From positions 57,088-121,087 of the forward strand of contig JAAXIF010000105.1 in NCBI GenBank assembly GCA_012270485.1: DNA of 64,000 nt. The letters run 5' to 3'. A program made the translations under genes and the position numbers. The notes under the pieces are model-generated. The model saw only the letters and a program-made list of their open reading frames with translations, made no database searches and was not told the origin of the DNA. This DNA comes from Sphingobacteriales bacterium (lineage in GTDB: Bacteria > Bacteroidota > Bacteroidia > Chitinophagales > Chitinophagaceae). Positions 1-8,390 of this stretch are shown here, piece by piece; positions within the stretch are counted from its first letter, which is position 1, and every line of letters starts with the position of its first letter.

Positions 1-1
1 C

Positions 2-166
2 TCAGTATTATGTGATGAAACAAACAACACTGATACTGTAATAGATAGAAACGAATTTGTTTGTTCTATCTTTGTGAAACCTGCTAGAAGTATTAACTTT
101 ATAACTCTCAACTTTGTCGCAGCCAGAAGTGGTGTAGACTTTGAAGAGATTTACAGTGCAGTTTAA
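2..166 (+). CDS. 18: Tail sheath protein gp18, C-terminal end (partial)
   Basis: The open frame enters from the left edge and stops at TAA 164-166, giving 54 residues. The text (LCDETNN, then IDRNEFV, KPARSINFI, LNFVAARSGVDFEEI) matches the conserved C-terminus of T4-type contractile tail sheath protein, the outer tube that contracts to drive the tail tube into the cell. It lies immediately before the tail tube gene, as in T4 (18-19). The N-terminal part is outside the window. Confidence 0.9.
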   Translation, partial: SVLCDETNNTDTVIDRNEFVCSIFVKPARSINFITLNFVAARSGVDFEEIYSAV

Positions 167-176
167 GGAGAACTAA

Positions 177-674
177 ATGGCAAGTATAGACCAATTTAAA
201 GCACAACTTATAGGTGGAGGCCCAAGAGCCAACAGATTTAAAGTTTTCATTCCAAGAGCTGGAAACAAAATTGAATTCTTGTGCAAAGCTGCTAATATCC
301 CAGCAGGAACTTTAGGAGAAGTTATTGTTCCTTTCAGAGGACATAACCTTAAACTTGCTGGAGAAAGAACATTCGAAGATTGGCAGATTACAGTAATCAA
401 CGATGTTGAGTTTTCAGTTAGAAGTGGTCTAGAAGCATGGCAAGAAGAAATTCAAGCATTAGATAGTGGTGAAGGTTCAACCTCTACAGACTATCTTATT
501 TCTAGAGCGTTCGTAGAACAACTTAACAAAGATGACTCCGTCCTTGCGAGATACGAGTTTTTCAACATGTTCCCTAAAGCAATAGGTGCAATCGAATTAT
601 CATACGATACAGTTGATGCACTAGAGGAATTTACAGTTGACTTTACTTTTTCTCACTGGGAAAGAGTCCTTTAA
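177..674 (+). CDS. 19: Tail tube protein gp19
   Basis: 165 residues (T4 gp19 is 163). The N-terminus ASIDQFKAQL-GGG-RANRFKVFIPRAG and the FEDWQITVINDVEFSVR block are typical of the tail tube monomer, whose stacked hexamers form the DNA conduit inside the sheath. The start is supported by an AAGGAG Shine-Dalgarno at 165-170, directly on the sheath stop codon. It sits between the sheath and portal genes, the T4 order. It is followed by a 43 nt gap carrying a late promoter. Confidence 0.95.
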   Translation: MASIDQFKAQLIGGGPRANRFKVFIPRAGNKIEFLCKAANIPAGTLGEVIVPFRGHNLKLAGERTFEDWQITVINDVEFSVRSGLEAWQEEIQALDSGEGSTSTDYLISRAFVEQLNKDDSVLARYEFFNMFPKAIGAIELSYDTVDALEEFTVDFTFSHWERVL

Positions 675-704
675 ATCAAAGTGACATACCCCCTAAAAAG
701 GGAG

Positions 705-712
705 TATAAATA
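705..712 (+). promoter_or_regulatory. Late promoter TATAAATA upstream of portal gene
   Basis: A perfect T4-type late -10 box recognised by gp55-programmed RNA polymerase. The box begins 13 nt before the A of the portal ATG (718), so the expected +1 coincides with the start codon. Confidence 0.8.
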
Positions 713-717
713 ATAGT

Positions 718-2253
718 ATGGAATTATTTGGGTTTGAAATATCCCGTAAAAGGGAAGAATTAAGAGCAACAGAGGACAAGAACCAAAAGTCCTTTGTGCC
801 ACCCGTTGATGATGACGGAACCCCCGTCATTGAACAACAAAGTGGTTTCATATCAGGTGCAGCCTATGGGTCGTATGTCGATATGGAAGGTGGTATCAAG
901 AATGAGGCAGAACTCATTCGAAGATACCGCGAAACCTCTTTGGTTCCCGAGTGTGATTCGGCAATCGAAGATATAGTTAATGAGTGTATCACTTCTGACA
1001 CTTCAGATAAGATAGTATCACTCGACCTCAGAGATGTAAAGCTCTCTGACAGTATCAAAACTAAGATACAAGAAGAGTTTAATCACATCTTATCTATAAT
1101 GAAGTTCAATCAGAACTCTCATGAATTATTCAGAAAGTGGTATGTTGACGGAAGAATTTACTTCCATAAGGTCGTTGATTCGTCACGACCAAAATTAGGT
1201 ATTGTAGACCTAAGAAATGTTGACCCGATTAAGATTAAGAAGGTCAGAAACATAGAAAAACAGAAAGACCCTAAGACAAAGGTCGACAGAATTAAGAAAA
1301 TTGAAGAGTTTTATCTTTTCAATGATAAAGGTTTTGATAAGTCCACTGCAACAGAGGGGACTACAGTCAAAATTGCACCTGAAGCTGTGACATACACAAC
1401 TTCGGGTTTATTGGATTACACAAAAAATGTTGTAATCGGATATCTGCATAAAGCATTGAAGACTGCAAATCAGTTATCAATGATGGAAGATGCACTTGTT
1501 ATCTATAGGATTTCAAGAGCACCCGAAAGAAGGATTTTCTACATTGACGTAGGAAACCTTCCAAAAGCAAAGGCAGAACAGTATCTTGCAGACGTTATGA
1601 ACCGATACAAGAACAAGTTAGTCTACAATGCAGATACAGGTGAAATCAAAGATGATAGAAAACATATGAGTATGTTAGAAGATTTTTGGTTGCCTAGAAG
1701 AGAAGGTGGTAGAGGAACAGAGATTACTACCCTGCCTGGTGGACAAAACCTTGCAGATATAGACGATATAGAATACTTTAAGAAGAAACTATATCAGTCA
1801 TTAAATGTTCCTGCGTCTAGAATGGAAGCCGACAATGGATTTAACATGGGTCGTGCTTCAGAGATTTCTAGAGATGAACTTAAGTTTAATAAGTTCACAA
1901 ACAGACTTCAGAAGAAGTTTGCAAGAGTTTTTACAGATATTCTTAAGACTCAATTAGTTCTTAAGGAAATCGTAAGTGGTGAAGAGTTTGATAAAGTCAA
2001 AGACTTCATTCAATATGATTATGCAACGGACAACCACTTTACAGAGTTGAAAGATGCAGAAATCATGAGGGAGAGATTAGATACTCTCTCAAATATTTCT
2101 GATTATGTCGGACAATATTACTCAAAAGAATGGGTAAGAAAATATATTTTACGACAATCAGAAGAAGACATTAAATTAATTGATAAACAGATTACCGATG
2201 AAGGTGGGTCTGAATCAGATGAAGGAAGTGAAGATGACTTCGGAGGATTTTAA
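718..2253 (+). CDS. 20: Portal vertex protein gp20
   Basis: 511 residues (T4 gp20 524). It forms the dodecameric portal that nucleates prohead assembly, is the DNA channel, and binds terminase and neck. Recognisable blocks include SLVPECDSAIEDIVNE near the N-terminus, the APERRIFYIDVGNLPK segment, and LEDFWLPRREGGRGTEI with the following TLPGG, which are signature gp20 stretches. The C-terminus is acidic and Gly-rich. No Shine-Dalgarno precedes the ATG: the late promoter at 705-712 puts the start codon at the predicted transcript end. Confidence 0.97.
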   Translation: MELFGFEISRKREELRATEDKNQKSFVPPVDDDGTPVIEQQSGFISGAAYGSYVDMEGGIKNEAELIRRYRETSLVPECDSAIEDIVNECITSDTSDKIVSLDLRDVKLSDSIKTKIQEEFNHILSIMKFNQNSHELFRKWYVDGRIYFHKVVDSSRPKLGIVDLRNVDPIKIKKVRNIEKQKDPKTKVDRIKKIEEFYLFNDKGFDKSTATEGTTVKIAPEAVTYTTSGLLDYTKNVVIGYLHKALKTANQLSMMEDALVIYRISRAPERRIFYIDVGNLPKAKAEQYLADVMNRYKNKLVYNADTGEIKDDRKHMSMLEDFWLPRREGGRGTEITTLPGGQNLADIDDIEYFKKKLYQSLNVPASRMEADNGFNMGRASEISRDELKFNKFTNRLQKKFARVFTDILKTQLVLKEIVSGEEFDKVKDFIQYDYATDNHFTELKDAEIMRERLDTLSNISDYVGQYYSKEWVRKYILRQSEEDIKLIDKQITDEGGSESDEGSEDDFGGF

Positions 2254-2256
2254 TAA

Positions 2257-2442
2257 ATGAGTAGTGAAATAGCAAAAGAAATAGTAAACTCAATCGAAGC
2301 AGGTAAGTTAGATACTGCAAAAGACCAAGTCTTTGACGGAATCAAACAGAAAGCTGCAGAAACAATCGATATGAAAAGAGTTGAAATGCAAGTAGATTGG
2401 ATGAATAAAACTCAAGAAGAACCAACAGGTGAAGCTGAGTAA
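2257..2442 (+). CDS. 67: Prohead core protein, gp67-like
   Basis: A 61-residue, charged, helix-rich protein three nucleotides after the portal stop. In T4, genes 67 and 68 (prohead core) lie between 20 and 21, and this gene has the same place, size class and composition, so it is called gp67-like mainly on synteny. It would be part of the internal scaffold and be degraded by the gp21 protease. Its stop TAA shares its last A with the next ATG (TAATG). Confidence 0.65.
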   Translation: MSSEIAKEIVNSIEAGKLDTAKDQVFDGIKQKAAETIDMKRVEMQVDWMNKTQEEPTGEAE

Positions 2443-2747
2443 TGAAATCCTTTGCAGACATTCAGGTCGAATTACGTGAGGCAAAATTTAAGTTGCCACG
2501 TGGTCATAAAGACCTGAAAACTGATGTTGTAAAGATTGGTGGTAAGAAGATTAGTATCTCTTACACCGAATACAGAGGTAAAGTTCATGTATACGTAGAT
2601 GGACAAGACTTCGGAGGTGCAACATACAAAAATTTAAAATCTGCAGAGAAAGAAATGAAAGGTATGAAAGATGTCATCAAACAAATGTCAGAAGAAGAGA
2701 ATATAGACATAGAGGAAATTTTCAATGAAATTAATATCAGAGTTTAA
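2442..2747 (+). CDS. 68: Prohead core protein, gp68-like
   Basis: A 101-residue basic/acidic protein starting MKSFADIQVELREAKF, followed by a short beta-rich core (GGKKISISYTEYRGKVHVYVDGQ) and an acidic helical tail. By position between gp67-like and the protease it corresponds to T4 gp68, a prohead core component. The N-terminal LRE-A resembles a gp21 cleavage site. Its end overlaps the protease start by 23 nt. Confidence 0.65.
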   Translation: MKSFADIQVELREAKFKLPRGHKDLKTDVVKIGGKKISISYTEYRGKVHVYVDGQDFGGATYKNLKSAEKEMKGMKDVIKQMSEEENIDIEEIFNEINIRV

Positions 2748-3378
2748 TGACTACAGTGTTTCTCCTATTATTGTAGAGGAGAACGAAAAAGGACAAAAAG
2801 AATACTTTATTGAAGGTATCTTCATGCAGTCTGAAATAAAGAACAGAAATGGTCGTATTTACCCTAAAGAAGTAATGGAAAAAGAGGTAAAACGATACGT
2901 AAAAGAATTCGTTGAGAAAGATAGAGCATTCGGTGAGTTAGGACACCCTGACGGCCCGACTATCAATCTTGACAAAGTGTCACACTTAATTACTAAGTTA
3001 GAAGAAGACGGAAATAATTACGTGGGACGTGCAAAGATTTTAAGCACACCCAATGGTCAAATTGTGAGAAATTTGATTGATGATGGTGCTAAATTAGGAG
3101 TTTCATCTAGAGGTCTAGGTTCACTAGAACAAAAAGGTGGTTCTCAATATGTTAAAGATGACTTTCAACTTGCAACAGCAGGTGATATCGTTGCAGACCC
3201 TTCTGCTCCTGAAGCTTTCGTTAACGGAATTATGGAAGGAACAGAGTGGGTTTATGAAAACGGACTATTAACTGCAAGACAAATAGACGAAATGCAGACT
3301 GAAATTAGGTCAGCAAAGTCTACAAAGTTGGAAGAAGTCAAATTAAACCAATGGAAGAGGTTTGTTGAGAACCTCTAA
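2725..3378 (+). CDS. 21: Prohead core protease gp21
   Basis: 217 residues (T4 gp21 212). A herpesvirus-like serine protease that trims the capsid and scaffold proteins before DNA packaging. Visible active-site segments are GELGHPDGP (His74) and GVSSRGLGS (Ser127/128). The early IKNRNGRIYPKEVM block is also typical of this family. The gene starts inside the gp68-like frame, implying coupled translation. Cleavage sites of the (L/I)xE-(A/G/S) type are found in the neighbouring capsid and internal proteins. Confidence 0.95.
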   Translation: MKLISEFNDYSVSPIIVEENEKGQKEYFIEGIFMQSEIKNRNGRIYPKEVMEKEVKRYVKEFVEKDRAFGELGHPDGPTINLDKVSHLITKLEEDGNNYVGRAKILSTPNGQIVRNLIDDGAKLGVSSRGLGSLEQKGGSQYVKDDFQLATAGDIVADPSAPEAFVNGIMEGTEWVYENGLLTARQIDEMQTEIRSAKSTKLEEVKLNQWKRFVENL

Positions 3379-3380
3379 CA

Positions 3381-3388
3381 TATAAATA
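3381..3388 (+). promoter_or_regulatory. Late promoter TATAAATA upstream of scaffold gene
   Basis: A perfect late box two bases after the protease stop codon. Unlike the portal promoter, it leaves a leader of about 23 nt with an AGGAG Shine-Dalgarno before ATG 3417, so scaffold and capsid genes have a conventional ribosome site. Confidence 0.8.
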
Positions 3389-3416
3389 AAAAAGTAAACT
3401 CAAACAGGAGAAAAAC

Positions 3417-4793
3417 ATGGCAGAGTTAGAAAAAAACCAAGAAACTGTTGAAGAAACAGTTGAAGCTATAGAGGAAGGTCAACAACCTAACGCTAAAGCT
3501 GAAGATGGTGACAAGAAGCCTGTAAAACAAGGGTCATCTGACGCTGAGAAAATCGAAAGCGGAAAAGGTGATGTCGTCAAACCTGAAGAAAATCCTGTTG
3601 ACAAAGCTGTTGCATCAGTAAAAGCTGCTGAGAAAGCTCCTTCAAATGAAGGTGACGCTCAGAAGAAAGGTGCAGACAAACCCGAAAAAATGGAAAAACT
3701 TAAAAAAGTTTCCGAGGGTGAAGAAGAATCTAAGAAAGATGTTGCAGAAACATCTAAAATGGAGAACATCAAAGCTATCGTCAACAACATGAAGGAAATG
3801 ACTAAAGAGGAACTTCAAAAAACTTTTGGTGAAGTATCAGAAGAAGAAGAAGAAGTTGACGAAAGTTTAACAAAAGCAGAAGTCGCTAGAAAAATTGTTG
3901 AAACACTCAAGAAACTTGACGCTGAAGAAGTTGCAAAGATTCGTGAGAAGTATGAAGACGAGGAAGATGATGACGATGATGATGACGATGATGACGATGA
4001 TGACAACGACATCGAGGAATCAAAATCTGCTGAACTTGAATCTTCATTAGTGGAGATAGAAGTAGAAGACGACCTATCTGCAATCTCAGAAGCACTAGAA
4101 CTATCAGAAGAGAATCAAGAAAAAGCAAAAACAATCTTCAAAGCTGCAGTGACTTCAAAAGTTGCTGAAATCAAAGAAGAACTTGAGACTCAGTATTCAG
4201 AAGAATTAAAAACCTCAGTAGATAAAGTTAAAGGTGACCTTGCGGAAGCTGTAGACAAATATCTAACATATTGTGCAGAAGAGTGGACGAAAGAAAACGA
4301 ACTCGCAATTGAGAGAGGTTTGAGGTCAGAAATGACTGAAAACTTTATCGAAGGATTAAAAACATTGTTCGTAGAACACTATGTTGATGTCCCTGAAGAT
4401 AAGTATAATGTTATTGACGAACTCGCAAATAGACTCGATGAGATGGAAGAGAAACTTGACAGTGAAGTGTCTAAAAACATGGAAATTGTTGAGGAGAACG
4501 ACTCTCTCAAAAGAGGTAATGTGATTAGAGAAGCCTGCGAAGACTTAACTGAATCACAAAAAGAGAAAATGGAATCACTTGCTAATGGTGTAGACTTTAA
4601 AGATATCGAAGACTTTGGTGACAAAGTTAACGAAATCAAAGAAGCTTACTTCCCAACAGAAGGTGAAACCATCTCTGAGGATACAATAGTAGAAGAAGGA
4701 ACTGGAGAAATCTCAGAAGAGAAAGAACCTGTTCTTGACCCTCAAATTGCACAATACTCAGAGGCATTAAGTAAACTAAAACCATTAGGTTAA
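3417..4793 (+). CDS. 22: Prohead scaffold core protein gp22
   Basis: 458 residues, much longer than T4 gp22 (269). It is extremely rich in Glu, Lys and Asp, with an almost pure Asp run at about residues 181-198. The C-terminal half (SEENQEKAKTIFKAAVTSKV and following helices) is the part that resembles T4-type scaffold core; the N-terminal 170 residues are low-complexity acidic/lysine sequence. It lies between protease and major capsid genes as in T4. It acts as the internal core around which gp23 assembles and is destroyed by gp21. Confidence 0.9.
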   Translation: MAELEKNQETVEETVEAIEEGQQPNAKAEDGDKKPVKQGSSDAEKIESGKGDVVKPEENPVDKAVASVKAAEKAPSNEGDAQKKGADKPEKMEKLKKVSEGEEESKKDVAETSKMENIKAIVNNMKEMTKEELQKTFGEVSEEEEEVDESLTKAEVARKIVETLKKLDAEEVAKIREKYEDEEDDDDDDDDDDDDDNDIEESKSAELESSLVEIEVEDDLSAISEALELSEENQEKAKTIFKAAVTSKVAEIKEELETQYSEELKTSVDKVKGDLAEAVDKYLTYCAEEWTKENELAIERGLRSEMTENFIEGLKTLFVEHYVDVPEDKYNVIDELANRLDEMEEKLDSEVSKNMEIVEENDSLKRGNVIREACEDLTESQKEKMESLANGVDFKDIEDFGDKVNEIKEAYFPTEGETISEDTIVEEGTGEISEEKEPVLDPQIAQYSEALSKLKPLG

Positions 4794-4810
4794 ATTTAAA
4801 GGAATAAAAA

Positions 4811-6106
4811 ATGTTTTTATCAGAAAACTTACAGGAGAAGTGGGAGCCGATTCTAGAACATTCAGATTTGCCAAAAATCGAAGACAACTACAAACGTGCC
4901 GTCACAGCTGTTATCCTTGAAAACCAAGAGAAAGCTTTAAACGAAGATAGAGCTACTCTTGCAGAAGCAGCACCTTTAAATTCCACTGGCACAGGTATTT
5001 CTAACTGGGATCCGATATTGATTTCATTAGTAAGACGTGCTATGCCAAATCTCGTTGCATACGACATTTGCGGTGTTCAACCAATGACAGGCCCAACTGG
5101 TCTTATCTTTGCTATGAAAGCAAGATATAATGATGACGTAGACGCAGACAGATTGAACAAATCAGAAGCTCTTCATAACGAAGCTAGAACTGATTACTCA
5201 GCATCTGCTCAAACAACATCAACATCAGTAGGTAGTGACCACTCAGGTGACCCATTCAATGGTTCATACGCGTCACAAACTTCAGAGGGTATGTCAACTG
5301 CTTCAGCTGAGTCACTAGGTGACGCTGCTGGAAACCATTTTGCTGAAATGGCATTCTCAATTGAGAAAGCTACAGTGACAGCGAAATCAAGAGCACTTAA
5401 AGCGGAATACTCATTAGAACTTGCTCAAGACCTTAAAGCAATCCACGGCCTTGATGCAGAATCAGAACTTGCAAACATTCTATCATCAGAAATCCTTGCT
5501 GAAATAAACAGGGAAGTTGTAAGAAGTGTTAACAACCAAGCGAAAACTGGTGCAGCTGCTACAGCTTCAGCAGGAACTTTCAACTTGGACGTTGATGCAA
5601 ATGGTAGATGGTCTGTAGAGAAGTTCAAAGGTTTATTGTTCCAAATCGAAAGAGAATCAAATGTTATTGCTAAAGAAACAAGACGTGGTAAAGGAAACTT
5701 TATCCTATGTTCTTCAGACGTAGCTTCAGCATTATCAATGGCTGGTGTATTAGATTACGCACCTGCTCTTTCAACTAACCTTAACGTTGACGATACTGGT
5801 AATACTTTTGCTGGTGTATTAAACGGAAGAGTTAAAGTCTATATAGACCCATATGCGTCTGCAGACTACTTAACTGTAGGTTATAGAGGTTCAAACCCTT
5901 ATGACGCTGGATTATTCTATTGCCCATACGTTCCATTACAAATGGTTCGTGCAGTTGGTGAGAATACTTTCCAACCAAAAATTGGTTTCAAAACAAGATA
6001 CGGAATGGTATCTAATCCTTTTGTTGGTTCAACACCTTCAGACGGACTTGCTTCAGCAGGAACAAACCAATACTACAGAAAATTTGCAGTATCAAACATT
6101 CTGTAA
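4811..6106 (+). CDS. 23: Major capsid protein gp23
   Basis: 431 residues (T4 521), HK97-fold hexamer subunit of the head. The segment WDPILISLVRRAMPNLVAYD and the following CGVQPMTGPTGLIFAM are classic gp23 text. A gp21 cleavage site LAE-A lies at residues 50-53, so the first 52 residues should be removed during maturation. AGGAA precedes the ATG. A strong terminator follows the gene, which fits a highly expressed end-of-operon gene. Confidence 0.98.
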   Translation: MFLSENLQEKWEPILEHSDLPKIEDNYKRAVTAVILENQEKALNEDRATLAEAAPLNSTGTGISNWDPILISLVRRAMPNLVAYDICGVQPMTGPTGLIFAMKARYNDDVDADRLNKSEALHNEARTDYSASAQTTSTSVGSDHSGDPFNGSYASQTSEGMSTASAESLGDAAGNHFAEMAFSIEKATVTAKSRALKAEYSLELAQDLKAIHGLDAESELANILSSEILAEINREVVRSVNNQAKTGAAATASAGTFNLDVDANGRWSVEKFKGLLFQIERESNVIAKETRRGKGNFILCSSDVASALSMAGVLDYAPALSTNLNVDDTGNTFAGVLNGRVKVYIDPYASADYLTVGYRGSNPYDAGLFYCPYVPLQMVRAVGENTFQPKIGFKTRYGMVSNPFVGSTPSDGLASAGTNQYYRKFAVSNIL

Positions 6107-6126
6107 TCGAATTAAATTTCGAACTA

Positions 6127-6152
6127 AAGGGGACTTCAAGTCCCCTTTTTTT
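6127..6152 (+). terminator. Rho-independent terminator after gene 23
   Basis: An 8-bp stem, AAGGGGAC (6127-6134) with GTCCCCTT (6140-6147), a 5-nt loop, then an unbroken T run to 6152. It closes the head-gene transcription unit. Confidence 0.9.
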
Positions 6153-6200
6153 ATGCACTAAATAAAAGGACGTAAACACACATACACACAGGAGGAAATT

Positions 6201-6416
6201 ATGTCAAATGGAAAATCAGGGTTCGAAATCCGAGCCGACTTACTAAATCAATCACAAAGTCTATTGGAAGGAAATCTCTATAGAGAGAATGAAAAAATCG
6301 ATAGACATAATGAAGTGTTCCCTAATGATAAAAAAGGATTAGGTGACCAATTCATTAGTGTTGAGGAAGTTATTTCAACTGCAAGACAATTAAACGAGTT
6401 TGTCAACGAGAAATAA
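6201..6416 (+). CDS. Small conserved-type hypothetical protein
   Basis: 71 residues, soluble and charged, ending in a helix (VEEVISTARQLNEFVNEK). It has a textbook GGAGG Shine-Dalgarno 7 nt before the ATG and an ACTAAATA late-like box at 6157-6164. I do not recognise the family. Position after gp23 in a late unit suggests a virion or assembly role, but nothing in the sequence proves this. Confidence 0.75.
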   Translation: MSNGKSGFEIRADLLNQSQSLLEGNLYRENEKIDRHNEVFPNDKKGLGDQFISVEEVISTARQLNEFVNEK

Positions 6417-6430
6417 CTAAATAGTATAGT

Positions 6431-6450
6431 GGGGTGAAATTATTCACCCC
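6431..6450 (+). other. Intergenic hairpin without T tract
   Basis: A perfect 8-bp stem GGGGTGAA / TTCACCCC with a 4-nt loop between two small late genes. The following bases (CTATTAG) are not a T run, so it is more likely an mRNA stability or weak attenuation element than a full terminator. Confidence 0.5.
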
Positions 6451-6468
6451 CTATTAGAAGGAAATACA

Positions 6469-6684
6469 ATGTCAGAATATGCAAAAACAGTGAAAGTGTT
6501 AGAAGGCCCTTGGGAGAAAAGTGCATTCCCAAATGGGGTTGAAACAACAGACGTTATCAGTAGAACGATATCTACACGATACATTCAAGACGGATACCTT
6601 TGTGAAGAAGTGGTTCAGAGAGAGTATCGTGGTGAAGATTATCAAGACACTTCAACGTCTAAAAGGATTATAAAACTTGACTGA
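6469..6684 (+). CDS. Small hypothetical protein
   Basis: 71 residues with no membrane segment. The text is beta-leaning (EEVVQREYRGEDYQDTSTSKRIIKLD). GAAGGAAA precedes the ATG. It overlaps the next gene by 8 nt, which implies coupled translation with the tail-tube-like protein downstream. No family recognised. Confidence 0.7.
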   Translation: MSEYAKTVKVLEGPWEKSAFPNGVETTDVISRTISTRYIQDGYLCEEVVQREYRGEDYQDTSTSKRIIKLD

Positions 6685-7213
6685 AATAAACAAATCAATT
6701 CTTAATAAGAATAATTTTAGATTACTAATTGACAAAGTTCCAACAGTGGAATACTATGTGCAATCAGTTAATATCCCAGGCTTATCATTTACAGAAACAA
6801 TAAGTGCAGCTGGTGTAGGATTAGATGCATTTTTCCCAGGCGATAAAGTGTCTTTTGAATCACTAAGTGTATCATTCTTAGTAGACGAAGACTTACAAAA
6901 CTTTAAAGAAATGTATGACTGGATGAATGCAATTGTTCCCGTATCAGACCCAAGTGCATATGAGTCCTATGTAGGGACTAAAAAGACCACTACAGGACTC
7001 CTCAGTGACGTTGAGAACGATTTAAATCAGTATTCCGACATAACTATAGTGGTTAATACCAATAAAAACATACCTAATAAGTTCTTTAGGTTTCACGATG
7101 CATTCCCTATATCCCTCAGTGGTATAGAACTGCAAAGTGGTGCTGAAACAGACGCTGTTGTTGCAACAGTTGAGTTCAGATTCACATATTACGATATCGA
7201 ATCAACCTCTTAA
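6677..7213 (+). CDS. Tail tube-like structural protein (possibly gp3-type tail completion)
   Basis: 178 residues from a TTG start that overlaps the preceding stop. The opening NNFRLLIDKVPTVEYYVQSV with NIPGLSF resembles the beta-sandwich opening of T4 gp19-type tail tube proteins. The C-terminal beta-rich SLSGIELQSGAETDAV and FRFTYYDI also fit a tube or tube-terminator fold. In related marine phages a tail completion gene follows gene 23, so gp3 is a possible identity; I infer only a tail-tube-like virion protein. No closer ATG exists, so the TTG start is the best choice. Confidence 0.65.
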   Translation: MTEINKSILNKNNFRLLIDKVPTVEYYVQSVNIPGLSFTETISAAGVGLDAFFPGDKVSFESLSVSFLVDEDLQNFKEMYDWMNAIVPVSDPSAYESYVGTKKTTTGLLSDVENDLNQYSDITIVVNTNKNIPNKFFRFHDAFPISLSGIELQSGAETDAVVATVEFRFTYYDIESTS

Positions 7214-7228
7214 AACACCTATTAATAC

Positions 7229-7248
7229 TACCATAAATATGGTATAAT
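7229..7248 (+). promoter_or_regulatory. uvsY promoter with overlapping late box and inverted repeat
   Basis: TATAAT at 7243-7248 lies 14 nt before the uvsY ATG (first base to A). A CATAAATA late box at 7232-7239 overlaps it, and TACCAT (7229-7234) / ATGGTA (7239-7244) form an inverted repeat over the -10 region. The gene may be read both in middle and late phases. Confidence 0.55.
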
Positions 7249-7256
7249 AGTATATT

Positions 7257-7700
7257 ATGACTTTAGATGAAATTAAGAAAGAGTGGGAAAAGGATTGTGA
7301 GATAGACGATATCGAGTTAGATAAATCGTCTTTAGAAGTTCCTAAACTCCATGCAAAATATCAAGACTTATTGTCTAGTAAGATTCTTGTTATGAAACAG
7401 TATCAATTCAAATATGATACACTTCTAAAAGATAAGTGGTTGTGGTATAACGGAAAAATGTCACAAGAACAAATTCAAGAGTTGGGTTGGTCAGACGACC
7501 CTTTAGACGGATTAAAGATTATGAAAAATGATTTACAAATTTTCTATAATTCTGATAAAGATATTCAAGAACTCAATGCAAAAATCGAATACTTAAAAGT
7601 CACAATAGATTACCTCAAAGAGTGTATGCAAAATATCACTTGGAGACACCAAACGATTAAGAATACAATCGATTGGAGAAAGTTCATGGCGGGGTCATAA
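7257..7700 (+). CDS. uvsY: UvsY recombination mediator
   Basis: 147 residues (T4 UvsY 137). It loads UvsX recombinase onto gp32-coated single-stranded DNA. The N-terminal MTLDEIKKEWEKDCEID, the helical middle, and the C-terminal IKNTIDWRKFMAGS align by eye with T4 UvsY (IKHIQDMRAFEAGK). It precedes uvsW here, with an oxygenase in between. There is no Shine-Dalgarno; the promoter -10 lies so close that the mRNA is likely to begin within about 2 nt of the ATG. Confidence 0.85.
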   Translation: MTLDEIKKEWEKDCEIDDIELDKSSLEVPKLHAKYQDLLSSKILVMKQYQFKYDTLLKDKWLWYNGKMSQEQIQELGWSDDPLDGLKIMKNDLQIFYNSDKDIQELNAKIEYLKVTIDYLKECMQNITWRHQTIKNTIDWRKFMAGS

Positions 7701-8389
7701 TGCCACTACACGCGAATCATGTTTGGATTGCAGAAGCATTCTTCACACCTACAGAAGTAGATTCTATACTTGCAATTGCAAATAAAAAAGATTGGGACGA
7801 AGGAAGGATTGGTGATGGACGTGAAAATGACCCTGATAGAGAAGAAACAGATAGTGGTGCAGTAAATAGTGAAATCAGACAATCACAAGTTAAGTGGTTA
7901 ATGGTTCCTGAAATGAGTAAAGAGTTTCACGATAAACTCTTTTCTGCAGTTCAATATGCGTGTGGAGATAATCATTGGAACTGGGACTTTACTAATTGGG
8001 AAAATTTTCAATTTACAAATTATACTGCAAAACCAAATTTACCTAAGGGTGATTTTTATACTTGGCATACTGATGCAGGCCCACCAACACGTTCAAATTA
8101 TGCAGACGGAAGTATTCGTAAATTAAGTTGCACTATTCAATTATCAGACCCCGATGATTATGAGGGTGGTTTATTTCAATGGTTAGAACCGACTCATACT
8201 TTTGACAGAATTCAATTAGGTCAGAGAACAGTTGGTTTAGATGATATGACTAAGACAGCACCATTTAGTGCAAAGACACGTGGTTCTATTATTCTATTTC
8301 CTTCAGACGTTCACCACCAAGTCACACCCGTGACACGTGGTTCTAGAAATTCATTAGTTGGTTGGTTATTAGGTCAACCTTATAAGTAA
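7700..8389 (+). CDS. PKHD-type 2OG-Fe(II) dioxygenase
   Basis: 229 residues from ATG 7700, which overlaps the uvsY stop (TAATG) and follows GGCGGGG; an upstream ATG at 7673 is less likely. It is a prolyl-4-hydroxylase/PiuC-like oxygenase. The Fe-binding triad is visible as WHTDAG (His123, Asp125) and the distal His in FPSDVHHQV (about 205-206), with the 2OG-binding Arg at 216. The substrate is unknown. Such hydroxylases are common in marine T4-like phages. Two further oxygenases occur in this window. Confidence 0.85.
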   Translation: MPLHANHVWIAEAFFTPTEVDSILAIANKKDWDEGRIGDGRENDPDREETDSGAVNSEIRQSQVKWLMVPEMSKEFHDKLFSAVQYACGDNHWNWDFTNWENFQFTNYTAKPNLPKGDFYTWHTDAGPPTRSNYADGSIRKLSCTIQLSDPDDYEGGLFQWLEPTHTFDRIQLGQRTVGLDDMTKTAPFSAKTRGSIILFPSDVHHQVTPVTRGSRNSLVGWLLGQPYK

Positions 8390-8390
8390 A

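Noticed and set aside
3815-4134. Minus-strand frames of almost pure Ser or His/Arg opposite the scaffold gene
   Set aside because: They are the complement of the Asp/Glu-rich repeats of gp22; composition is an artefact and there is no ribosome site.
7673-7699. Upstream ATG for the PKHD-type oxygenase
   Set aside because: ATG 7700 overlaps the uvsY stop and has a G-rich ribosome site at normal distance; the extension adds nine residues without family support.
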